Made by a program: the position numbers and the translations under genes. This document shows positions 1 to 7,331 of a stretch of 64,000 bases of DNA, piece after piece; within the stretch, counting starts at the first letter, position 1; the number at the start of each line of letters is the position of its first letter. The notes below the pieces were generated by a model that saw only the letters and a list, made by a program, of their open reading frames with translations, did not search any database and was not told the origin of the DNA. The stretch is from NCBI RefSeq assembly GCF_018361265.1, contig NZ_JAFLNH010000001.1, forward strand, positions 1,054,001 to 1,118,000, in the 5' to 3' direction. Origin of the DNA: Mycobacterium sp. SM1. Lineage in GTDB: Bacteria > Actinomycetota > Actinomycetes > Mycobacteriales > Mycobacteriaceae.

Positions 1-787
1 GCGGCACCCACACCCCGACCCGCTGGGCCAGCATCGGATTGGTGGACAAGCCGCCACCCACCCACAAGTCCATCCCCGGGCCGTGCTCGGGATGATTCAC
101 CCCGATGAACGCGACATCGTGGGTCTCATGGGATACGTCCTGCAGGCCCGATATCGCGGTCTTGTACTTGCGCGGCAGGTTGGCGTACTCGGGATTGCCG
201 AGAAAGCGCCGCACAATTTCCTCGATCGCCGGTGTAGGGTCAAGCACCTCGTCAAGCGATTCCCCGGCCAGCGGGGAGCCGTGGATCCCGCGGGGGCAGT
301 CACCGCAGGCCATCGTGGTCTGTAAGCCCACGGCTTCCAGCCGCCGCCAGATCTCGGGAACGTTCTCGATCTCGATCCAATGGAATTGCACATTCTCCCG
401 ATCACCGATATCGGCGGTGTCGCGGGCGAACTCGGTGGAGATCTGACCCAATGTGCGCAACGCTTCGCGGGACAACGGCTTGCCATCGGAGCGCACCCGC
501 ATCATGAAATACTTCGCTTCGATCGTGTCGATGTGCTCATCGCCGGTCCAGGTGCCGTCATAGCCCTGCTCACGCTGGGTGTAAAGCCCCGCCCAGCGGA
601 ATCGGCCACGCAGATCCGTCTTGTCGATGCTGTCGAATCCCTGCTTGGCGTAGACGTTGAGGATACGATCCCGCACGTTGAGCGGCGCGTCATCGCTTTT
701 GAGTTGCTCGGTTTCATTGAGCGGCTCGCGCTCACCGAGCGCCCACTGGCCTTCACTGCGCGTCTTGACGGGACGCGGTGTGCTCAT
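1..787 (-). CDS. sirA: Ferredoxin-dependent sulfite reductase, N-terminal part (cut by window edge)
   Basis: Siroheme/4Fe-4S enzyme that reduces sulfite to sulfide in cytosolic sulfur assimilation; the family was first called NirA. About 262 codons are visible, and the gene runs off the left edge, so the C-terminal cluster-binding cysteines are not seen. The visible part closely resembles M. tuberculosis NirA/SirA (Rv2391, recalled). It has Tyr69 in the segment GLYTQREQGYDGTW and Cys161 in TTMACGDC, the two residues reported to be covalently linked beside the siroheme. The ATG start at 787 has a strong AAGGAGG ribosome site. A small cysteine-rich ORF ends one base upstream. In M. tuberculosis this gene is not beside galE1, so the location suggests a rearrangement. 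Confidence 0.93.
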   Translation of the reverse strand, partial: MSTPRPVKTRSEGQWALGEREPLNETEQLKSDDAPLNVRDRILNVYAKQGFDSIDKTDLRGRFRWAGLYTQREQGYDGTWTGDEHIDTIEAKYFMMRVRSDGKPLSREALRTLGQISTEFARDTADIGDRENVQFHWIEIENVPEIWRRLEAVGLQTTMACGDCPRGIHGSPLAGESLDEVLDPTPAIEEIVRRFLGNPEYANLPRKYKTAISGLQDVSHETHDVAFIGVNHPEHGPGMDLWVGGGLSTNPMLAQRVGVWVP

Positions 788-788
788 C

Positions 789-890
789 TCACGGCCTCCT
801 TAACATGAATCGCTGACCTGCGCCATGCGCGTCACCGGAAGTCAGCTCCCGGCAACAGCGAACCAGGCAAGTGCGTACCGGCATCAACAT
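789..890 (-). CDS. Candidate cysteine-rich leader peptide ORF of sirA (33 aa)
   Basis: A short ORF (ATG at 890, or 884) with Cys codons at residues 8, 12 and 13 in the segment TCLVRCC. It ends TGA-G-ATG, so its stop lies one base before the sirA start, and its last codons contain the sirA ribosome site. Cysteine-responsive leader ORFs upstream of mycobacterial sulfur genes are known (polycysteine attenuators). By analogy, ribosome stalling at the Cys codons could control sirA; that is inference. An in-frame TGA lies three codons before the ATG at 890, so the ORF cannot extend further. No clear -10 box is placed for a leaderless start here. Confidence 0.55.
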   Translation of the reverse strand: MLMPVRTCLVRCCRELTSGDAHGAGQRFMLRRP

Positions 891-940
891 CGCGGGTGAT
901 CAGCCGGTGGTGCCGCAGGCAACGGCGCTTCAGTCGCTTC

Positions 941-1069
941 ATTTAGCTCATTTAGCTCTAGCTCGGTTAGCTCAAGCTCGGTCAGCTCATGTGGCTCGAT
1001 GGGTTATGCCTTCCATACTCTACTTCCCGCGAAGCCCCCGGTAGCTGGCCGAATGTTGTGGGATCACAA
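941..1069. repeat. sirA upstream region: degenerate TTAGCTC repeats and a small palindrome
   Basis: The space between sirA and galE1 (788-1104) holds the leader ORF, then imperfect direct repeats of TTAGCTC/GAGCTAA between about 941 and 995. Further out is a perfect inverted repeat, TTGTG-ggat-CACAA, at 1056-1069. Either could be a regulator site for the minus-strand sirA transcript. No -10/-35 pair was placed confidently. Confidence 0.35.
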
Positions 1070-1104
1070 TATGGCGTTGTGTGCGAGCGCCCACCGGCCG
1101 CTAT

Positions 1105-2112
<1,008 letters not shown>

Positions 2113-2165
2113 CCGGCGTTCCCCGCCGGCCCCGCCGCTGCGGCAGGCACCGGTAAGAAGGCTCT

Positions 2166-4004
2166 ATGACCATCGCGACGAGCGCCCCGCGCGACGGCAC
2201 CGCCTGCCCGGCCCCGGCGGCACGCGTGTCGTGGGTCGTTGTGGCCGCGGCGGCGCTGATCGCGGCGCAGGTGGCGATCCGTGCGGTGCTGGCCTTCGGT
2301 GGCTACTTCTACTGGGACGACCTGATCCTTATCGGTCGGGCGGGCACCCACGGGCTGCTCTCGGCGTCGTACCTGTTCGATGACCACGACGGCCACGTGA
2401 TGCCGGGCGCTTACCTGCTGGCCGGGGTCATCACCCGCATAGCCCCCCTGGACTGGGCCGCACCGGCGATCAGCCTGGTGGTACTGGCACTGCTGGCCTC
2501 GCTCGCGCTGCTGCGGGCGTTGCATGTGATCTTGGGCTGGCGCCCGGCGATACTCGTGCCGTTGACCTTCGCGCTGTTTACCCCGCTGGGGGTTCCGGGG
2601 TTCGCGTGGTGGGCGGCGGCGCTGAACTCGCTGCCCATGCTGGCGGCGCTGTCCTGGGTGTGCGCCGACGCGATCCTGCTGGTGCGCACCGGCGATCGGC
2701 GCTACGCGGTGACCGGCGCGCTGGTCTATTGCGCTGGTCTGCTGTTTTTTGAGAAGGCCGCGGTGATCCCGTTCGTCGCGTTCACGGTGACCTGGCTGCT
2801 GGGCCATGTGCACGGGGACCGGGATGCCCTGAGAACCGCGTGGCGGTCCGGTGCGCGGTTATGGACGGCATCGCTGGCGCTGACCGCCGCGTGGGTGGGG
2901 GTGTACCTCATTGTCGTGGACCAGCGGCGGTGGAGCTCGGATCTGCCGATGACATGGAACCTGCTGCGCCGCTCGCTCACCCACGGGATCGTCCCCGGGC
3001 TGGCCGGTGGGCCGTGGGCCTGGGCCCGCTGGGCGCCGGCCTCGCCGTGGGCCACGCCGCCGCCCCTGGTGCGGGCGCTCGGCTGGCTGGTGCTGGGCGC
3101 CGCGGTGGCGGTCTCGCTGGTGCGTAAACAGCGCATCGGTGCGGTGTGGCTGGCAGGCGCGGGCTACGCGATCGCCTGCCAGGTGCCGATTTATCTGATG
3201 CGATCTTCCAAATTCACCGCGCTCGAGCTGGCGCAGACCCTACGCTATGTCCCCGATCTGGTGGTGGTGCTGGCGCTGCTGACGGCCGTCGGCTGCGGCG
3301 CACCCAACCGCCCGTCCGGCGGGCGGCTGAAGCGGTGGCTGGACACGCTGACGTCGCACCCCGTGGTGCCGACGGGTTTGGCGCTGGCGTTCGTGGCCAG
3401 CAGCCTGTATTCGACGGCAACGTTTCTGGCCTCCTGGCGCGACAACCCCGCTCAGCCCTATCTGCAGGACGCGCGGCGCAGTTTAGCCGCGATGCACGCG
3501 GCCTCGAGGGCGCCGCTGCTGGACCAGGAAGTCGACCCGCTGGTGCTGCAGCGGATCGCCTGGCCGGAAAACCTTGCCAGCCACATGTTCGCGCTACTTC
3601 GGGACCGCCCCGAATTTGCCTCGGCCACCTCTCACCTGCGGATGTTCGATCGTTCCGGCCGGCTCATCGACGCCAGGATCGCGCAAGTGCGAACCATCAC
3701 ACCGGGACCGATGCCGCGGTGCGGATATTTTGTCCAGCCCGATACGCCGGCGCGATTGGCCCTCGACGGGCCGCTGCTGCCCGCGGATTGGACCGCCGAG
3801 GTCAACTACCTGGCCAACAGCGAGGGTTCGATGACGCTGTCGCTGTCCGAGGGGCCCGCGGTGAAAGCTCTGGTGCACCCCGGACTCAACCGGGTTTATG
3901 TCCGGCTGCCGGGTGCGGGCAATGCGATCGACGTCCGCGCCAACACCGCCGCGCTGGCGCTCTGCCTCGCGTCCGGACCGGTGGGATTTGTAGCGCCGCG
4001 CTAA
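2166..4004 (+). CDS. Large polytopic membrane protein, Rv3635 type
   Basis: A 612-aa membrane protein with roughly ten hydrophobic segments in the first 420 residues and a C-terminal non-membrane domain of about 190 residues. An early acidic YFYWDD motif sits at the first membrane-exit loop (about residues 47-52). This layout is typical of GT-C-like or other envelope polyprenyl-linked glycosyltransferases, but no definite catalytic assignment is possible. It is the positional and sequence counterpart of M. tuberculosis Rv3635. The start ATG has AGAAGG five bases upstream. A 20-bp hairpin follows the stop. Confidence 0.75.
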   Translation: MTIATSAPRDGTACPAPAARVSWVVVAAAALIAAQVAIRAVLAFGGYFYWDDLILIGRAGTHGLLSASYLFDDHDGHVMPGAYLLAGVITRIAPLDWAAPAISLVVLALLASLALLRALHVILGWRPAILVPLTFALFTPLGVPGFAWWAAALNSLPMLAALSWVCADAILLVRTGDRRYAVTGALVYCAGLLFFEKAAVIPFVAFTVTWLLGHVHGDRDALRTAWRSGARLWTASLALTAAWVGVYLIVVDQRRWSSDLPMTWNLLRRSLTHGIVPGLAGGPWAWARWAPASPWATPPPLVRALGWLVLGAAVAVSLVRKQRIGAVWLAGAGYAIACQVPIYLMRSSKFTALELAQTLRYVPDLVVVLALLTAVGCGAPNRPSGGRLKRWLDTLTSHPVVPTGLALAFVASSLYSTATFLASWRDNPAQPYLQDARRSLAAMHAASRAPLLDQEVDPLVLQRIAWPENLASHMFALLRDRPEFASATSHLRMFDRSGRLIDARIAQVRTITPGPMPRCGYFVQPDTPARLALDGPLLPADWTAEVNYLANSEGSMTLSLSEGPAVKALVHPGLNRVYVRLPGAGNAIDVRANTAALALCLASGPVGFVAPR

Positions 4005-4031
4005 GCACCGCCCAACATCCGGTGTCATGGA

Positions 4032-4051
4032 CCCGTCCCTGAAGGGACGGG
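4032..4051 (+). terminator. Hairpin after the membrane protein gene
   Basis: Perfect 9-bp stem CCCGTCCCT / AGGGACGGG with a 2-nt loop, 28 bp after the stop and without a T-run. It could act as an I-shaped terminator. Similar hairpins also occur at ends of TnpB-type elements, but no other trace of one is seen here. Confidence 0.4.
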
Positions 4052-4126
4052 CTTGCGGGGCTGTCCCGTGGTTGCGGGCTGCCGTGAATTTCTCGCGGCG
4101 CTCTCTCACCGGCGTGCACAAATCGG

Positions 4127-4199
4127 AGCCACCTAACGGAATCGAACCGTTGACCTGCTCATTACGAGTGAGCCGCTCTGCCGACTGAGCTAAGGTGGC
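4127..4199 (-). tRNA. tRNA-Thr (anticodon CGT)
   Basis: A 73-nt cloverleaf on the minus strand. Acceptor arms GCCACCT/AGGTGGC pair fully. The D arm is TAGCTCAGTCGGCAGAGC and the anticodon loop CTCGTAA gives CGT. The T arm contains GGTTCGATTCC. The 3' CCA is not encoded. Confidence 0.95.
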
Positions 4200-4262
4200 G
4201 CGCCCGGGCGGCACTCGAGTCTACGGCAGACCGGGCAGCTTCCCCAAGCCGGCTAACCGCGG

Positions 4263-5471
4263 CTAACCGCGCAGCGCCTGGCCGAGCGTGGCGACCATGG
4301 CGTCGACCGCGAACTTGGGTTTGACGTTGGCGGCCAACGCTTCACGGCACTGCAGTACCGCTTCGATGCAGCGCAGCAGCCGCTCGGGGGAAGCGTGCGC
4401 GGCCAGCGCCGCCACCCGCTGGGTCATATCGGGGTGGTTGGGCCGCACCGGGCCGGCGTTCGCCGCCACCAGCAGGGCATCCCGGAAATAGGTCGCCAAG
4501 TCGATCAGCGCGCGGTCCAGCGCATCACGCGAGGCCCGGGTCAGGCGAGATTTCTGGCGCCGCTCCAAATCCCGGATCGCACCGGTGGCGCCGCGCAGCA
4601 TCCCGGCGGTGCCCCTGCCGCTGCCTCCGGCCCCCAGCGCCGTGCGCAACTCCTCGGTTTCGGCCTCGGCCCGCTCCGCGGTCAGCGCCTGCGCTTCGGC
4701 CTCGGCGGCGGCCACCAGCCCTTCGGCCGCCGCGTAGGCCCGCGACGGTATCGTGGCCTCACCCACCAGGTCCAGGGCGCGCTCCCGTCGCGCCCGGGCC
4801 TGCGGGTCGGTGGCCAGCCGTCGTGCACGTCCCACGTGGCCCCCGCTGACCGACGCCGCCCAGTTCGCCGTGGCGGCGTCCATGCCGTCTTCCTCGACCA
4901 GCACCCGCGCGATCGCCGCTGCGGTCGGGGTCACCAGCGCAACATGGCGACACCGGGACCGCAGCGTGATCGCGATGTCGTCAGGGTCCACCGACGGCGC
5001 GCACAGCAGGAACACCGTCGACGGCGGCGGCTCCTCGACGACCTTGAGCAGGGTGTTCGCCGCGCCCTCGGTCAGCCGGTCGGCGTCCTCGATCAGGACG
5101 ATCTGCCAGCGTCCGGTAGTTGGCCGTCGCGACGCGCTCTGCACGATGGCGCGCATCTCGTCCACGCCGATGGAGAGCCCCTCCGGGATCACCCGGCGAA
5201 CATCGCCGTGCGTGCCCGCCATCGTCGTCGTGCACGCGTGACACCGGCCGCAGCCCGCTAGGCCGGGAGAAGTGCATTGCAGCGCGGCGGCGAAGCATAA
5301 GGCCGCGACCGATCGCCCCGAGCCGGGCGGGCCCGTGATCAGCCAAGCATGTGTCATAGCGCCGGTGACGGCCACGCTGTGAGCTGAATCACCGCGGGCT
5401 GACTGCGCGGCGGCGGCCAGCTCGGCTACAACTGGTTCCTGACCGACCAACCGCGAAAAGACCCCGGACAT
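4263..5471 (-). CDS. holB: DNA polymerase III delta-prime subunit
   Basis: AAA+ clamp-loader subunit (402 aa) helping to load the beta sliding clamp at the replication fork. It has the Walker-A-like GPPGSGRS segment, with Arg in place of the usual Lys as in non-ATP-hydrolysing delta prime. It also has a zinc-binding cysteine group around CGRCHAC, a LIEDADRLTEGAANTLLK sensor/Walker B region and an SRC motif (TLRSRC). The ATG at 5471 is preferred because it gives the MSGVFSRLVGQ N-terminus conserved in mycobacteria; a TTG three codons upstream is possible. A TACTGT -10 box lies eight bases before the ATG. Corresponds to Rv3644c. Confidence 0.9.
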   Translation of the reverse strand: MSGVFSRLVGQEPVVAELAAAAQSARGDSAHSVAVTGAMTHAWLITGPPGSGRSVAALCFAAALQCTSPGLAGCGRCHACTTTMAGTHGDVRRVIPEGLSIGVDEMRAIVQSASRRPTTGRWQIVLIEDADRLTEGAANTLLKVVEEPPPSTVFLLCAPSVDPDDIAITLRSRCRHVALVTPTAAAIARVLVEEDGMDAATANWAASVSGGHVGRARRLATDPQARARRERALDLVGEATIPSRAYAAAEGLVAAAEAEAQALTAERAEAETEELRTALGAGGSGRGTAGMLRGATGAIRDLERRQKSRLTRASRDALDRALIDLATYFRDALLVAANAGPVRPNHPDMTQRVAALAAHASPERLLRCIEAVLQCREALAANVKPKFAVDAMVATLGQALRG

Positions 5472-5479
5472 TACCGCCA

Positions 5480-5485
5480 ACAGTA
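5480..5485 (-). promoter_or_regulatory. -10 box of holB
   Basis: TACTGT on the minus strand, eight bases before the ATG. The transcript would have at most one or two leader bases. Confidence 0.45.
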
Positions 5486-5583
5486 GCCTTCTGTGCCGAC
5501 AAGACCGATACGAGACCGATGATGAGCAACGCGGCTACGCCGTTTGGGGCGCCGGTTCGTCCCGCTACCACCCGGTCGACCGA

Positions 5584-5589
5584 TACGGT
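5584..5589 (+). promoter_or_regulatory. -10 box of the adenylate cyclase gene (leaderless)
   Basis: TACGGT followed by six bases and the GTG start at 5596. This supports the GTG as the true start. Confidence 0.55.
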
Positions 5590-5595
5590 GGGCTG

Positions 5596-7182
5596 GTGGG
5601 CACCGTAACGGCACTTCCCGGACGGATCAGTGGATTCGTCCGGTGGTTGGTGCGTACACCGTGGCCGGTGTTCTCGCTGAGCATGATGCAGGCCGACATC
5701 ATCGGCGCTTTGCTGGTGCTCGGGTTCCTGCGCTTCGGCCTGCCGCCGGAGGACCGGGTTGAGCTGCAAGACCTGCCCCACGCCAATCTGGCGATCTTCG
5801 CGCTGGTGGTGATCGCGCTGTGGGCCACGGGGTTTTCGATCAGCGTCCGGCTGCTGGTGCCGGTCTTCCGCTGGCAGCGGCGCGACGGCATGCTCGATGA
5901 CGCCGACCCCGCCACAACCGAGCTGGCCCGTACCCGGGCGCTGCGGATGCCCTTCTACCGCACGCTGATCAGCCTGGGGTACTGGTTTGTCGGCGGTGTG
6001 GCGTTCATCATCGCCAGCTGGCCGGTCGCCAAGCACGCCGCGCCGGTGGTGGCGGTCGCGACCGCCCTAGCCGCCACCACTACCGCGATCATCGGCTACT
6101 TGCAGTCCGAGCGCGTGCTGCGTCCGGTGGCCGTCGCCGCCCTGCACGGCGGCGTCCCGGAGAATGTCAGGGCTCCCGGCGTCATTCTGCGGCAACTGCT
6201 GACCTGGGCGCTATCCACCGGTGTGCCGCTGCTGGCGATCGTGCTCGCCGTGGTGGCCGACAAAGCGTCGCTGCTGCGGGCGGCCCCGGAGAAGCTGTTC
6301 ACCCCGATCTTGCTGATGGCGCTGGCGGCGTTGGTCATCGGGCTGATCAGCACCTTGCTGGCGGCCATGTCGATCGCCGACCCGCTGCGCCAGCTGCGCT
6401 GGGCGCTCGGCGAGGTGCAGCGCGGTAACTACAACGCGCACATGCAGATCTACGATGCCAGCGAATTGGGCCTGCTGCAGGCCGGCTTCAACGACATGGT
6501 GCGCGACCTGGCCGAGCGCCAGCGGCTGCGCGACCTGTTCGGTCGCTATGTCGGGGAAGACGTCGCGCGGCGGGCATTGGAGCGCGGCACCGAATTGGGC
6601 GGACGCGAGCGTGACGTCGCGGTGCTGTTCGTCGACCTGGTGGGCTCCACCCAGCTGGCCGCGACCCGGCCTCCAGCCGAGGTCGTCAATCTGCTCAACG
6701 AGTTCTTCCGGGTGGTGGTGGACACCGTCGGCCGGCACGGTGGTTTCGTCAACAAATTCCAGGGTGATGCCGCGCTGGCGATTTTCGGTGCGCCCATCGA
6801 ACACCCCGACGCCTCCGGCGCGGCGCTGGCAGCCGCCCGTGAGCTGCACGACGCCCTGCTCCCGGTCATTGGCTCGGCGGACTTCGGCATCGGGGTGTCG
6901 GCCGGCCGGGCTATCGCCGGCCACATCGGTGCGCAGGCCCGCTTCGAGTACACCGTCATCGGTGACCCGGTCAACGAGGCCGCGCGGCTCACCGAGCTGG
7001 CCAAGCTCGAGGAAGGCCACGTGCTGGCCTCGGCCGTCGCCGTCAGCCGTGCGCTGGACTCCGAGGCGTTGTGCTGGAATGTCGGGGAAGTCGTCGAGTT
7101 ACGCGGGCGAACCGTGCCCACCCAGCTGGCCCGGCCGGTGCGTCTTGCCGCCCCCGAAGAGCTCTCCAGCCAGGTCACCTAG
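5596..7182 (+). CDS. Membrane class III adenylate cyclase with HAMP domain
   Basis: 528-aa enzyme making cAMP from ATP at the inner membrane. About six hydrophobic segments fill residues 20-260. A HAMP linker follows (about 255-310), and a class III cyclase domain occupies the last ~190 residues. Metal-binding aspartates lie in FVDLVGST and FQGDAALAIFG; the substrate Lys is in NKFQGD, and the VIGDPVNEAARL segment carries the transition-state Asn/Arg. It corresponds to Rv3645 of M. tuberculosis, a major cyclase linked to fatty acid responses. The cAMP-binding Crp is encoded about 23 kb away. Confidence 0.92.
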   Translation: MGTVTALPGRISGFVRWLVRTPWPVFSLSMMQADIIGALLVLGFLRFGLPPEDRVELQDLPHANLAIFALVVIALWATGFSISVRLLVPVFRWQRRDGMLDDADPATTELARTRALRMPFYRTLISLGYWFVGGVAFIIASWPVAKHAAPVVAVATALAATTTAIIGYLQSERVLRPVAVAALHGGVPENVRAPGVILRQLLTWALSTGVPLLAIVLAVVADKASLLRAAPEKLFTPILLMALAALVIGLISTLLAAMSIADPLRQLRWALGEVQRGNYNAHMQIYDASELGLLQAGFNDMVRDLAERQRLRDLFGRYVGEDVARRALERGTELGGRERDVAVLFVDLVGSTQLAATRPPAEVVNLLNEFFRVVVDTVGRHGGFVNKFQGDAALAIFGAPIEHPDASGAALAAARELHDALLPVIGSADFGIGVSAGRAIAGHIGAQARFEYTVIGDPVNEAARLTELAKLEEGHVLASAVAVSRALDSEALCWNVGEVVELRGRTVPTQLARPVRLAAPEELSSQVT

Positions 7183-7202
7183 CGGGATGACGAGGCTGGG
7201 GC

Positions 7203-7253
7203 TCGCTCACCGGTGAACGTGGGCAGTCTTCGCTCACCGGTGAACGTGGGCAG
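7203..7253. repeat. Two copies of a 24-bp repeat containing the palindrome TCACCGGTGA
   Basis: Copies at 7203-7226 and 7230-7253 (period 27) lie between convergent cyclase and topA genes. Each contains the perfect 10-bp palindrome TCACCGGTGA, which could form transcription-stopping structures for both strands or bind a dimeric regulator. Confidence 0.6.
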
Positions 7254-7331
7254 CCGACAGGGCGACACGGTGGGTCCTGGCCGGCAGCGCCGCACGGCGT
7301 GGCGGGAGGCCCCAGCGTCCCCCCAGACCGG

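Noticed and set aside
832..942. 36-aa ORF (MKRLKRRCLRHH...) upstream of sirA as the leader peptide
   Set aside because: It has only one Cys codon, no ribosome site and no coupling to sirA. The overlapping 789-890 frame fits better, though the two could both be read.
1056..1069. CRP binding site at the TTGTG/CACAA repeat
   Set aside because: Spacing and half-sites do not match the TGTGA-N6-TCACA pattern of mycobacterial Crp sites.
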